A DNA stretch of 64,000 nt from Mya arenaria (lineage: Eukaryota > Mollusca > Bivalvia > Myida > Myidae): assembly GCF_026914265.1 (NCBI RefSeq), contig NC_069124.1:6908213-6972212 (forward strand). Direction: 5' to 3'. The notes below the pieces were generated by a model. The model had not been told where the DNA came from. It did no database searches and was given only the letters and a program-made list of their open reading frames with translations. The translations under genes and the position numbers were made by a program. This document shows, in pieces, positions 12,469-21,924 of the stretch (position 1 is its first letter; each line of letters begins with the position of its first letter).

Positions 12469-14915
12469 AACATGCGCACACGCACACCAACCCTTCCACC
12501 CACACATGCTTTTAAACACCACAACTAAGTATTTTTAATTTCATGCCAATAATTCACCATACGTTTATATTTTCAAACCTAGTGTTTCGTTGCCCAAATA
12601 TTTTTTATGTACTTTTTCAAAGCAACCTCTAAAATGTCATGTTAAATAAACACTGTGTGACTCAAAATTGGAATGATTCTTTGTAAGAACCTTTTGTTGC
12701 CAAAGCAGCAAAACAGAATAAATAACGTTTCAATTTAATAACTGGAACCATTAAGCTTTATACAAAAGGTAATTTCAAAAGAATGATTGTACATGTACAT
12801 GGAGCGGGGTACATCATGTAAATGTTATTTTGTTAATTCTACTTTCATTTATATCATAAGTCATCATTTTCCGTAAGGTACCTAATCTCGAAAAAGGCAT
12901 TTTGTCAAAGATTTTAACACGAAACTTGATATACATACTAAACATGTCAATAAGATCATGAATTACACGCCCTATTGCTAAAATGCTAGAGCTAAGCCAC
13001 ATCCCCAGCTGAGAAAAACTTTACAGTCGTTGACACCCGGGTGACATGACTTTATTAAAGTTAAAACTATTTTCCAATCGAATTGATTTAGGTGGATATT
13101 TTTATGCAAAATTGTCCCATATTCCACGCGTATCCTCCATTGTATACTAATTTCTCATGATGTTAATATTAACCTTCTTCTTGTTTTCCCAGATACACAC
13201 TCGACAACCTAATGGCAGAGGTTGCCGAGATCACCGCAGACGTAACAAAACTTGACAAAATGATGGGAAATGCATCAGAGGACATACACAAGCAATTCAT
13301 GGAGTTCATCAAGGTAGGCATTGTTCAAGAAGATGGAAATAAATTAGGTTTGTCTCGGTTTAATTGCCTGAGAAAATCAATTGATGTGGAAAACACCATT
13401 GCATTGTATATGATAGAGCTAGACAAAATGTTTCAAAAACGCAAAGGGTCATTTGCAGTTATGAAATTGAAATGGGAATGAAATGAATGAAATTGCAGGA
13501 GAAAATATAACATTACTAATAAAATCTTCAGTATATATAATCATATTTGTTAGAAAATAAAGTTTCTGAATATAGCATTTGTTGTTATTTCTGTGTTATC
13601 AAAGTGTAATTTCTTGGTTTAGAACGTAAAGAAAGAGCTTGCCGAAATCAAAGAAAGCTTGGCAGAGATAACACAGCTTTCCAAAAACCTAGCAGGTCAT
13701 TTTTGCGAGAGTGAATCCAGCTTCAAACTCGAGGAATTTATCAGCATCATGACGGTGTTCTGTGAGAAAGTCCGCCAATGCCAGAAGGTTGGGACCTCTT
13801 TTATCATTAAACTTGATCGTGGAATGAACGTCAAAACGGTCAGAGTGACGTTGAAAATATAAGCAGGAAGAGCCCGTCCACTTTCATCTCGACTTATAAC
13901 TATTATTTTCGAATCCTCTATTATATTGATAAGTTATTGCTAACGGGACAAAGTTTACAACGTTCTTACTTTTTGGCAGCTAGTTGATAACAGTACATTA
14001 TGTAATTCCCGATCTTTTATTGACATCAAACAGTAAATGACTAAAAGGATGAGACAACGAGGCAGCTGTGCATCCACGGGTCTTTTGTTAACATTTTAGA
14101 CGGACCTTAATATAAGCTAAACGAAGGAAAGGGCAATGATAAAACTTGATCTTAAAAACCGTTTTTGTTACAGGAAAACGAACAGAAGCGGTTACAGGAA
14201 GAAAAGATGGAGAGGAGACGGAAGGCTCAGGCAGAAATAAAACACAAACCAAAAGGTAAGCCATTGTTTAGCAGTTTAAGCCGTAGTTTAAGTATGAAAG
14301 GTATGGAATTAAGAAATGAAATTAAGTGTTTGGAAGTCACAAGACGAAAATGAATCTGTATCACGAAAGTTAAGATGTTTGAATTTGGTGGAAAGTTCAT
14401 ATGTACATTTTCTTGTATCATATAAGGTAAAATACGAATATAAAAACACCATCAACTGTAAAAGCTTATGAAACATATTCTTTAGCGATATATAAATAAA
14501 ACGGCAAGATAATCGGAGAGTTTTTGCAAGGTATAAAATAGACAGACAAAAATGTATGTGTGAATTCCAATGACAAATAAGACGACGCAAATTAACACTG
14601 TGGTAAACATTGCAACAATTGAGTCACACATATGGAAAACATGGAGAAAAACACAAAAGTCATATGTTTAAATGAATCAAAGCGATAATTTAGTAGTACA
14701 TGTACTTTTAAGACAATTTTGGACGAATACTACTCCCTTTTTCGTTTTATTTAATTGATCTCTGTACTATTTACCCGATCAATTCCTTTCCAGAACCTAG
14801 AAAAATGCCCAGCCAAGAAGACGACGGATGTATCATTGACAAGTTGCTGTTGGAAATTAAAAAGGGTTACAGCCTGAGAAAGTCGCCAAAGAAAGTGAAC
14901 GAATCAAAATGCTAA
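2..14915 (+). CDS. INF2: Inverted formin 2-like protein (3' part; 9 exons, 606 aa in window)
   Basis: Formins nucleate and elongate actin filaments; INF2 also severs and depolymerises them. Nine exons (2-587, 1238-1377, 7016-7180, 9713-9970, 11996-12177, 13193-13313, 13623-13787, 14174-14255, 14794-14915) join in frame with GT-AG introns, 1,821 nt including the stop. The frame is open to the window edge, so the N-terminal DID part lies outside. A proline-rich FH1 (about 178-465) is followed by FH2, beginning [11 protein letters not shown] and containing [20 protein letters not shown] and [17 protein letters not shown]. The last exon carries [20 protein letters not shown], closely like the WH2/DAD motif of vertebrate INF2 (recalled as CVIDALLADIRKGFQLRK). 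That motif and the FH2 wording favour INF2 over FHDC1 or diaphanous. The protein stops 13 residues after the motif, so it lacks the long tail of the vertebrate protein. Confidence 0.9.
588..1237 (+). other. INF2 intron 1
   Basis: AT-rich intron sequence. I see no coding signal, repeat or RNA gene in it; the short ORFs here are chance. Confidence 0.6.
1238..1377 (+). CDS. INF2: INF2 exon 2: FH2 lasso/linker
   Basis: The acceptor is CCTCCAG/TTGAAGG and the donor TCAAAG/GTTAGT. It encodes [15 protein letters not shown]...[10 protein letters not shown], which matches the FH2 segment that ends in 'IE-LF' before the linker. Entry phase is 1 and exit phase 0. Confidence 0.85.
1690..4430. repeat. 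181-bp satellite array, about 15 units, inside INF2 intron 2
   Basis: The 'ctgtaactttc' landmark recurs at 1757, 1938, 2117, 2299, 2480, 2661, 2842, 3023, 3204, 3385, 3566, 3747, about 3928 and about 4108: a period of 181 bp with only 1-2 bp slips. Each unit contains 'ggttgtcgtgtccgggctg', 'ataccaagacgacgtgt', 'ctcaaaggtcaaggtcac' and 'ggagtgctgcatataagg'. The left edge carries a unique head (tgcccccgaaggtgggca, then gtccgtc repeats) of a kind common in bivalves. Central units are nearly identical; the last two decay. ORFs of 60-84 codons within it are by-products of the periodicity. Confidence 0.95.
5781..6870. mobile_element. Inverted-end repeat element with 7 internal ~146-bp tandem units
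   Basis: The left end 'gctccactggcc' (5783-5794) is the reverse complement of the right end 'ggccagtggagc' (6836-6847). A gtgc microsatellite (5834-5865) follows the left end. Seven units start near 5873, 6018, 6162, 6310, 6456, 6600 and 6750, each with '-aaacgacatctcctc-', '-gatgaaacttgacag-' and '-ggtccattgcacaatatgg-'. No transposase is present, so it is non-autonomous. A fragment of the same family lies at 41,195-41,262 on the other strand. Confidence 0.8.
7016..7180 (+). CDS. INF2: INF2 exon 3: FH2 core
   Basis: Fifty-five codons, phase 0 on both sides, bounded by GAGCAG/GTTTTG and GAAGAC/GTAAGA. It contains [18 protein letters not shown], the conserved '[11 protein letters not shown]' block of FH2 that carries the Ile position important for actin binding. 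Confidence 0.9.
7181..9240 (+). other. INF2 intron 3, unique part
   Basis: About 2 kb of AT-rich sequence with no long ORF, no recognisable repeat structure and no RNA gene that I can support. Confidence 0.5.
9243..9560. repeat. 64-bp tandem repeat, about 5 copies, INF2 intron 3
   Basis: 'gttgaccagtgagata' recurs at 9253, 9317, 9381, 9445 and 9509, exactly 64 bp apart. Units share 'caactgtagtgcaggaagca' and 'acatctgtgttgacttctca'. Copies differ by single bases, so the array is recent. A 75-codon minus-strand ORF across it is repeat periodicity, not a gene. Confidence 0.95.
9713..9970 (+). CDS. INF2: INF2 exon 4: FH2 core
   Basis: Eighty-six codons after TTTCAG, ending at AATGCG/GTAATA. It includes the FH2 block [20 protein letters not shown] and the [14 protein letters not shown] motif. 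The apparent ORF extends 34 codons upstream of the acceptor, but that part does not look like formin. Confidence 0.9.
9971..11072 (+). other. INF2 intron 4, left part
   Basis: No gene is visible. Around 10,932-10,980 the text 'gatggccaagtggtgagcg' resembles a tRNA A-box region and may be the head of an old tRNA-derived SINE, but the B-box side is not convincing. Confidence 0.35.
11073..11664. mobile_element. Foldback-type element with nested inverted repeats, INF2 intron 4
   Basis: A roughly 31-bp arm at 11,073-11,105 (gattataagtatcttccatg) is mirrored at 11,160-11,191, with a loop of about 54 bp. The loop text is repeated directly after it (about 11,108-11,168 versus 11,195-11,255: 'ggtcgg-atg-acctatctta'). 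A further inverted pair 'ttctcccacctcag' (11,266-11,279) and 'ctgaggtgggagaa' (11,651-11,664) brackets about 370 bp more. No transposase is seen. Confidence 0.7.
11694..11952. mobile_element. MITE, ~259 bp, long terminal inverted repeats
   Basis: The left end reads gggcggtattcata, then cttaagtcactttc. The right end is its reverse complement: gaaagtgacttaag ... tatgaataccgcccc. The arms match for about 50 bp with few differences. No coding sequence is present and no clear target duplication could be fixed, so the superfamily is left open. Confidence 0.85.
11996..12177 (+). CDS. INF2: INF2 exon 5: FH2 core
   Basis: Bounded by TTTCAG/GGGAAG and TAACAG/GTTTAT. It encodes [20 protein letters not shown] followed by [20 protein letters not shown], the most conserved FH2 signature (G-A-GFK-SSL-KL-D...K-LL-Y). 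Exit phase is 2. Confidence 0.92.
12341..12492. repeat. (CA)n/(CG)-mixed microsatellite, INF2 intron 5
   Basis: About 150 bp of alternating purine-pyrimidine sequence: cacaca runs with interspersed gcgcg. It could adopt left-handed DNA. ORFs read on both strands ([10 protein letters not shown] and similar) are artefacts of the dinucleotide repeat. Confidence 0.95.
13193..13313 (+). CDS. INF2: INF2 exon 6: FH2 helical region
   Basis: Starts after TTTTCCCAG and ends at ATCAAG/GTAGGC. It joins exon 5 as [19 protein letters not shown]. It is the amphipathic helical part of FH2 following the signature motif. Confidence 0.85.
13623..13787 (+). CDS. INF2: INF2 exon 7: FH2 post-helix region
   Basis: Fifty-five codons, phase 0 both sides (TTTAG/AACGTA to CAGAAG/GTTGGG). 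It encodes [20 protein letters not shown] and [20 protein letters not shown], matching the FH2 'L-YFCE...E-F-I---F' block. Confidence 0.85.
14174..14255 (+). CDS. INF2: INF2 exon 8: FH2 C-terminal basic helix
   Basis: TTACAG/GAAAAC to AAAAG/GTAAGC. It encodes [20 protein letters not shown], the charged helix that ends FH2 domains (E-N-R---E--AKAER...). Exit phase is 1. Confidence 0.85.
14794..14915 (+). CDS. INF2: INF2 last exon: WH2/DAD-like motif and stop
   Basis: Acceptor TTTCCAG/AACCTA. Forty codons and a TAA stop. [20 protein letters not shown] is a WH2/DAD-like motif (hydrophobic helix, then I-K-G-x-x-LR), which in INF2 binds actin monomers and takes part in autoinhibition. Confidence 0.88.
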
Positions 14916-15327
14916 AAAAAGTTTTTGCCATGACTTTGTTTTGTTTATATTGTTCTGAATATTATGTTTTTTATGAGATAATTGAACGTGTTGAAACGTT
15001 TTTCCTCTGTATAGAGAAATATAATCAAACAATGCTCCAATTGACTGTGACTTAGAAGAGAAAAAACATTTAATAATGCAATATATGAAGCTACTTGAAA
15101 TCTGCACAATGCTCGTATTGCATTATTGCTAATTGTGATATCATCTTGAGCTACTGGAACAACAACTGATATACATGTATGTTTTAAGTGATTGTATATT
15201 CTGTGATGAATCAAAATAGTATGTTAATCATTTTCTATAACGTTAGCCCTCGAACTGGCTTAATATAGATGTTGCAAGTAAACTTCACACCTAACATGTG
15301 TACATATCAGTGTGAACTCAGTGTGTA

Positions 15328-16162
15328 TACTGGTTGAGAAGCAGTTTCCGACGGAAAGCAGTTTCCGACAAATCGCTTTTTCGCGTACCTTCCTTAGATC
15401 TTCATAAAGAAGGTACTGCAATTCAACTATATGGTAACTAGGCAATCTAAAGTTGAAATTCTTACCGAGACACGTAAGAAACTTTTATAATTATGAAATG
15501 TTTAATGTTTATTTTTCATTTTGTACACAAACTTGCACGTGGGGGATATGCACGCGCAGCGTATTGCGCATGCGTGTGAACCTAATTTGCATATCTATGA
15601 ATAGCTACAAGGTTTTCCTTAATTAACTTATACAAACGATGATCATTGTGTACATATTTGTGAACACTGGTGTCATGCTTGTTTCGCATCCACATTCACT
15701 TAAATGTAAACAAACACAAGTTTCGATCAGAAATGAATAAAAAAATCATTGATATTCAGTCTCTGCCTGATTTTCGAGTATGAATTGAATGTCGTAAATT
15801 TTAAGGTTTAAATTTATCGTAAATGCTGAAAAATTAAATAACATTTCTCTTATTACAGTCTTATATTTACTTTATTAAATAAACGGATAATAAAAACACA
15901 CAACAGGCACCTTAAATATGCCCCGCATTCAAATTGTCGAAAACTGCTTCTCATCATAAGCTAATCAGAACAGTGTAAGTACCCTCTTTGCGCCCCTATT
16001 AGATACACTTTATGTGACGTCACACATGTAAGAAATATATCGGCAATAGCAGCTTGAGCTGTAGTTATATAAAATGTGAACGGTTTTAGTAAATATTTAA
16101 ACACGTTTAAATAATTCAATAAAAACGTTTAAAAACTGTCGGAAACTGCTTCTCAACCAGTA
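15328..16162. mobile_element. TA-flanked non-autonomous DNA transposon, 831 bp (Tc1/mariner-like ends)
   Basis: The left end (15,330-15,352), ctggttgagaagcagtttcc followed by gac, is mirrored perfectly at 16,138-16,160 and is flanked on both sides by TA (15,328-15,329 and 16,161-16,162), the Tc1/mariner target. A second partial copy of the end sits just inside on each side (15,353-15,369 and about 15,936-15,957). No transposase ORF remains. It lies in or just after the INF2 3' UTR and carries AATAAA motifs that could serve as polyadenylation signals. Confidence 0.85.
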
Positions 16163-16360
16163 ACATTCATGTACTATATATTGTGTGGGTTTTTTGGAAT
16201 GTATCATGTACTTTTATAACTGGCAATGTTTTGGTGTGTTTTCCATTATTGTTATCATAAAGATAAGTTTATAAGATGTTTAAAAGAAGGTTGTATCATA
16301 TGAACAATTACTATTTACATGAATTTGTTTGTTGATTGTGTTTTCTATGTTAAATATTTT

Positions 16361-16366
16361 AATAAA
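16361..16366 (+). terminator. Candidate polyadenylation signal downstream of INF2
   Basis: AATAAA about 1.45 kb after the INF2 stop, beyond the TA-flanked transposon. Other AATAAA motifs occur inside the transposon, so which one is used cannot be told from sequence. Confidence 0.3.
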
Positions 16367-16769
16367 CAAAAACTTAATCATTTGGCATGTATCAGTCTGG
16401 ATCGCTTGGCTTGAATAAATTAATGACGAGCTTTATGGTATGTCTTTAGCTCATGCTACCTACCAATGCAAGTTCCTCTCACCAAAGAATTTCGTGACAT
16501 ATAGTCCCATGGAATTGCAAAACCAGTGTGTGACAATAAAACATGGCACTATGAAGCTATAGAAGTAGTAAATCGGTACCACTTCCTAAGACTTTCACAA
16601 CAAATTCAAACTGTCCCAGGTGCCCCGAAAATTCTCAAGTATTTATTCTTGTTTATCTTAAATTGTGATTTATCTCCCCCCCCCACCCCCCATTAATGAT
16701 AAGTGTCCGAACGTAGATTGTGTACATTTAAATGGAAGTATTTTAATATTTTAAAGATGGGCATCTGGC

Positions 16770-17820
16770 TTATTTCCTCGTGTTCGGACTATCTATTGTA
16801 TGGACAGATTTTAAAATTACTTGTCACATGTTTTTTACATACCAAGACGACGTGTACGTGGGACGGCGTGCATGGCCCCTGTCCCTATCTCTAAGGTCAA
16901 GGACATATTTAGTGTTGTTTACTACTATTGAATGTTGCATATAAGGACATAGAATGTAGGTGGTCGTGTCCGGGCTGAAACTTTCTATTGTATCGACATA
17001 TTTTAAAATAACTTGTCACATGTGTTTGCCATACCAAGACGACGTGTCGCGTGCACGACATGTGTCCTTATCTCTGAGGTCAAAGCCTGACTAAGTGATT
17101 ACTATGTAATTCTGAATATAAGAACCAAGAGTTTTAAGTGTACGTGTCCAGGCTGTAACTTTCTCTTGCATCGACATATTTAAAAAAAAATTGCAACATG
17201 TGTTCGACATATCAAGACGACGTTTCGCATGAACGACTCTTGTCCTTAACCACTCTTGTTTACTTTAGAATGCTACATATAAGAACATAGAGTATAGGTG
17301 GTCGTGTCCGGGCTGTAACTTCCTCTTGTGTGGACGGATTTTAAAATAATTTGAAACATGCGTTCGACATATCAAGACAACTTGTCGCGTGCAAGACCCT
17401 TGTCTCTTCCTCTAAGGTAAAGGTAACACTTAGGGTGTGTTCACTATGGAATGCCGCAAATAAGGCATATCAAAACGATGTGTCACGTGCACGACCCGTG
17501 TTCCTAATCACAATTACTATGAAAAACTACATATAAGGACACAGACTAAAGGTGGTCATATCTGGGTTGTAACCTTTTCTTGTATGGGCAGACTTTACAA
17601 TAACTTGCCACATGTGTTTAACATACCAAGACGACGTGTAGCATGCAAGACAGGTTTCCCTACCTCTAAGGGCAACATCACACTTATTTTAATAAAAAAC
17701 AACATGCCATATGTGTTCAACATTCCAAGTTGACGCGTTACGTGCCCGACCTCTTTCACACGTGTCGACATATTCTTAAATAACTTGCCACATGCATTTA
17801 CCAAATACATGGAACGAGTG
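16770..17820. repeat. Diverged second array of the 181-bp satellite family
   Basis: Units repeat 'tggtcgtgtccgggctgtaa', 'tggacagattttaaaat', 'ataccaagacgacgtg' and 'tataaggacatagagtatag' in the same order as the array at 1,690-4,430. Units here are much more diverged and vary in length, with some truncated at the right end (17,600-17,800). Confidence 0.85.
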
Positions 17821-18787
17821 ATTGTGTCACGATGTGCTCATTTATGTTGGCAAAACTTATAACCATTAATCATTACTTAAGAACTAAAATTTTGCTTTCT
17901 ATCGGAAAATCTATGATTTATGTTTAAAGCATTTGGATCCAACTGATATTGAGTACTCTCTGTAAAAATGTAAATCTTAAAAATATCGACCAGACTGATA
18001 TATCAACGTAATTAATACTAGAACGTGCTTGTAATGGAGTAATTTCTTTTAGGTATTTCGAACCATGACGAGGTGTTACGTCGTTTATTAGATTGAGTGA
18101 AAATATTTTCGACAGACGGGGTTCAGGAAGCTCAAGATAAAGAAATTTAATACAACAAGCACCATGAACAGCTTATGTCGCGAACGATACTCCTTTCTGT
18201 AATGTTTAATATCTGTTTCAGGGGTGAAATATAAAAAAAGTATATAGCAATGTTTAATTTAAGTCTGATTATCTCTTTTAAACTAAATCGTATTTACATG
18301 AAGGTTCATTTAACATTTTTCTAATGCTGCATGAAAGAAAAGTCCGGGAAATAACCGCTTGCTTGATTTTAAAGAACATGAACACTATTACGAAGTCGTC
18401 AAAAGAAAATATATGTTATGATAAAAAAAAACACATCCACGACGGGGTAAAACCAGATTATAATATAGACTTCTTAATAATCATAACAAAATTTAAATTA
18501 ACATTTACAATTGACTCAATCACGGCGGGTTATGTTCCGTATCATGCGCCAGTGACAAACATCGGTCCATTTCTTTAATTGCATAAATGAAAAATGATTG
18601 ATAAGAGAAATTAAGTCCAAATATTAAAGTTAAAATCACTTGTCACACTTGTCAAAAACATATTCTGAAGGTTCGTCACGTACGGGATAGGTTAAGCTTT
18701 GCTTATTGACTTAATTGCTGTACATTGTATATGGTTCCAAAGCCTTTACTTGTCACCCAATACTGACAGGTTCTCAATATTTTATTT
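17821..18787. other. Intergenic sequence upstream of gene A
   Basis: AT-rich. I see no conserved coding block. An 84-codon plus ORF at 18,324-18,578 has no recognisable content and is treated as chance. Confidence 0.45.
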
Positions 18788-18793
18788 TATAAT
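18788..18793 (+). promoter_or_regulatory. TATA-like box upstream of gene A
   Basis: TATAAT about 90 bp before the ATG. The position agrees with clearer TATA boxes before paralogues C, B and D, although this copy is weaker. Confidence 0.35.
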
Positions 18794-18877
18794 TATTAAA
18801 CGATTTATTCGTACATAATTCGACCGACACAGCTATTTAAGTGAATATCAAATGCGTATATCAAAAAACAATTCAAC

Positions 18878-19412
18878 ATGTCGTTAGAAAGAGAGTTAGA
18901 ATACAGTTTGGGTAAAGAACACATTCCAAGGTACAACCACATAGCCAAGTGTGCTACATGGATTGATGAAAAATCAACATTCTTTTTGCGTAAACTGTAT
19001 ATTGGGGAAACGTCTGTGCCAATAGAATTTGGAGATGTCACGATGGTGTTCCAACCAAAATTTATTTTGAAGGAAATAGAGAGTTTATTTGGCCCTCTTC
19101 AAAAACGACCGGATGAACTATTAACTGAATATGATACTGCGCCGCAGGAAACAAACGAATTTCAGCCGAAAATAAGTGTTACGTATTCCCAAGACAAAAA
19201 CACCGGAGATGATGGGTATGTCGTAAAAGCCGAAAATGAAGACAACATGAGAGTCAGAGTAGTGAGTGAGAAAAAAATTCAAGAGGCATTGGGTTCAATC
19301 CTTGAAAAAATTGTGTTAAAGCAATTCGTGGTCAAATTCAGCAGAATAAAGCAAACGGTTAATGAGAAACAACTAGGGCAAGGACTTGCCGACAAGAACA
19401 GTTATTCGATAG
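18878..19412 (+). CDS. Paralogue A exon 1 (N-terminal domain)
   Basis: ATG to a TCGATAG/GTAAGA donor; 178 codons plus one base. The exon ends in KNSYSIG-type text, exactly as in paralogue B. Confidence 0.8.
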
Positions 19413-20879
19413 GTAAGATAGTTCTCATGGTGTTCAGATTTCAGTATTGCATAAAATTATCATCTTCATTTTAAAAAATGAGGTTTAGTTATACATGTTG
19501 AAGTAAGAAGGAATAGTTTAACCATCTAAAAAGCGAGTTATAAACAAATAATTGAGACACAACTGAAATAAAATATATAGCTTTGAAAAAAAAAAGAAAT
19601 TCAATACTAGTTATTTACTGATCATATTCTTGTATTTAGAGATGAATAAACTGAATGCATTCGAACGAGAGAGCCTAGTGGACACAATACGTGAGGGACA
19701 AGCGCTTTTAAGGAGGTTTGGCCACTACGAAGCACAAATCAACAGTAGTCCCTCATCGACGGATGAAAAAGTATTTCGGCTTTCCTTTTACAATATATTT
19801 GATATTAAACTGATATATTGATGTTCTATGAGCACTTGTGACAGGTGAATCTTAATATATTATTTCAATCACAATGAACATCAAGAAAAATTATAATGAC
19901 CTTATAGTTGTTGTGTATTGCTACGTTCCAGTAACATGACAAGTCTACTTTTCAGATTTTAGACGCAGTATTCGGCGTAGACGGGAATGTCAAGGGCTGT
20001 GGATTCAGGGACGGACAACTACAAATACATGTGCATAAACCTAGTATACCAAGCGAAAGGCAAAGAATAAAAAGTGAACTGACAAACGTTCTGCAGAATT
20101 TAAAAATCAACAGCGTGGTTGTTTTTGGCGATTACGACATCACCCCTTTTTCGGGATCCCAAGTTGGAGATAAAGCTGAGAACATTTTGGGTAAAACAGG
20201 AACGCTTGGTGGTTTTGCTCAAATAGAAGGTCATCTTCCTCAAAGTGAAAGCAAACTTTGTGCTCTCTTTGCGAGACATTTTGCAGATCCCGATGAAGAC
20301 AACGAAGAACCTCCAGTACAAATATTTCATCAAAGTGGTAACAAAACAAAGCTTGGAGTGGTTCATCGAGGAAATGAAAGAAGCAAATATGATATTTCTG
20401 CTGTAGCAGTTGTATCTGAGGTCGAAAACAACAAATTCAAAACTTCTGAGGGCCTATATTCACCCAGCCAACTATGCCTTTACGAACATGATCAACTGGC
20501 AAATCTTGAGGAACTACAAGTCTACATTTGGGCAAATGGAGAGGCGACTCCACGACGAGGAAAGATCGCAATTCCGTACTATCGCCTTAGTTCAATCGAT
20601 GGTCATTACGTGTTGATTGAGAACATTTGTGAGTGGGATAGAGAAACCAACGCGCTTGTGAGAAAGAGACTGTGTGAATCTGGTCATAGCGGGGCTATTT
20701 TCTGTTCCGACGATCCGAACAGAAAATTTGTCACTGTTTATTCAATGCTTGAAGGTATGTGGAACTACAAAGAAGTGGAAAAAGATGCCTCTCACAAAGG
20801 CATTTACATGTCGTTTGCCGTCTGCAAAGGGTTGGAGGATTTGGGCAATAAACTTGGCGCCGATATCAAGCTTTGTTAG
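18878..20879 (+). CDS. Paralogue A: uncharacterised protein with trypsin-like (His-Asp-Ser) C-terminal fold, 529 aa
   Basis: Three exons (18878-19412, 19640-19770, 19956-20879) join in frame (phases 1 and 0), 530 codons including TAG. I do not recognise the family. The N-terminal part (residues 1-178) is charged, with IPRYNHIAKCATWIDEK and VPIEFGDVTM as conserved blocks. Exon 2 encodes a helix (TIREGQALLRRF). The C-terminal part (from about 223) reads like a chymotrypsin-fold peptidase: GTLGGF (as in 'GTLG-' first strands), CALFARHFADPDED (candidate His330), SKYDISAVAVV (candidate Asp368) and CESGHSGAIFC (candidate Ser467, replacing the usual GxSG). No signal peptide or membrane segment is visible, so it is probably intracellular. 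The triad is inference from motif order and spacing. The ATG is chosen because paralogues B-D align from nearby. Confidence 0.8.
19640..19770 (+). CDS. Paralogue A exon 2 (linker helix)
   Basis: TATTTAG/AGATGA to GAAAAA/GTATTT, 131 nt, the same length as the equivalent exon of B. Encodes EMNKLNAFERESLVDTIREG and on. Confidence 0.8.
19956..20879 (+). CDS. Paralogue A exon 3 (protease-fold domain)
   Basis: TTTTCAG/ATTTTA to TAG, 924 nt, identical in length to exon 3 of B. It contains all the candidate catalytic motifs. Confidence 0.82.
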   Translation: MLDAVFGVDGNVKGCGFRDGQLQIHVHKPSIPSERQRIKSELTNVLQNLKINSVVVFGDYDITPFSGSQVGDKAENILGKTGTLGGFAQIEGHLPQSESKLCALFARHFADPDEDNEEPPVQIFHQSGNKTKLGVVHRGNERSKYDISAVAVVSEVENNKFKTSEGLYSPSQLCLYEHDQLANLEELQVYIWANGEATPRRGKIAIPYYRLSSIDGHYVLIENICEWDRETNALVRKRLCESGHSGAIFCSDDPNRKFVTVYSMLEGMWNYKEVEKDASHKGIYMSFAVCKGLEDLGNKLGADIKLC

Positions 20880-21615
20880 TCGTTACCTATGAAGACAAGT
20901 GTAACTCCACCCCAACTTTCATGTTTTGTATAATCACATGTTTTGTCCATGTCAATATACATCTATGTATGTATGTATGTTTGGTGTGATGTATAATTTA
21001 TGGTTACTAATAGACATTCTGTACCTAGCACTCGATCTGCAAGGTTTAGATTTGTATTACTTGTTCACCAAGATTTAGACAAGCTATCGTGGCTTAAGTT
21101 CTTAAATGAACTTTCGTCTCTGCTATATAATACTGTCACGCAGTCTGGCTTATTAATCCACTGGATTAATGAATATACGATACACCAGATGTGTGTCCAT
21201 TTGTCAATACACCACTTACTTCTAATTAGCTCCCGACGGGATTTCGTATATTTATGTATTCGGTGAATTATAAGCCAGACTGCGTGTAACCGAGTTTTCG
21301 ATCCGTATATAGCGGTACTTCTACGGTCTCGTTATAGAGCTAGCTCTATATCGACGCGATAGGGTGTCCTCCTGCAGAGCAAGAGGTCGTGGTTTCGATC
21401 CCCAATATATGCACATAACAACTCATGCAGTCTGTTTCATTTATGCAGTCTATTACACTCATTTGAACCAAAAGGTGGGCCATATTTACTCACACTGCGA
21501 CAATGTTGGTGTATCACACACTCATTTGGGCTCTTTTGAAAATAGTAGTTGTATTCAGCTGAAGATGCGTGTGTTTGGAATGATGTGTTTATAGGTAGCA
21601 AAAAAATCTAATAAC
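20880..21615. other. Insertion-rich 3' flank of gene A
   Basis: Copy B's 3' flank (from about 30,700: 'gcggacagcat', then 'tttttgtgtcag') resumes matching A's flank only at about 21,628, so roughly 700 bp here is extra. It contains a tatg microsatellite (20,960-20,982), a short inverted-end element (21,137-21,286) and, near 21,370-21,405, text resembling a tRNA B box (ggtttcgatcc), possibly a SINE relic. Confidence 0.5.
21137..21286. mobile_element. Short inverted-repeat element, 150 bp
   Basis: Seventeen-base ends cacgcagtctggcttat (21,137-21,153) and its exact reverse complement (21,270-21,286). No coding content; probably a MITE, superfamily unknown. Confidence 0.65.
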
Positions 21616-21924
21616 AAAAGGTATCATGGCGGACAGCATATAATTGAAAAGAAATCACTTTGTGGAAAATACTTGATCGAATAAAGAAAGTGACGACGAG
21701 TTGAGTTGCTAGCCAGACCGAAGATAAACATTTTTGTGTCAGAAACTAAGATGTTTTGTTTAGTTTTGCGTCACTGAATCATTTAATTTGCATAAGCCCT
21801 TCTATTTTCCGACTTAATAATGAAAAAGTGAAGCAAAAATAATTAATGCCTTTCTGCGCGAAAGTCGCTTTAATAACTGCGCGAAAGTCGCTTTAATAAC
21901 AAGCGTTGTTTAATCACTGTAACC

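Noticed and set aside
12319-12538. Cys/Val/Arg-rich and His/Thr-rich ORFs
   Set aside because: Products of the CA/CG microsatellite.
18878-20879. Caspase or NLR identity for the unknown family
   Set aside because: No caspase QACxG motif, no P-loop and no leucine-rich repeats; only the trypsin-like motif order is visible.
21340-21405. tRNA gene (B-box-like ggtttcgatcc)
   Set aside because: No cloverleaf, no good A box, one extra base in the B box; at most a SINE relic.
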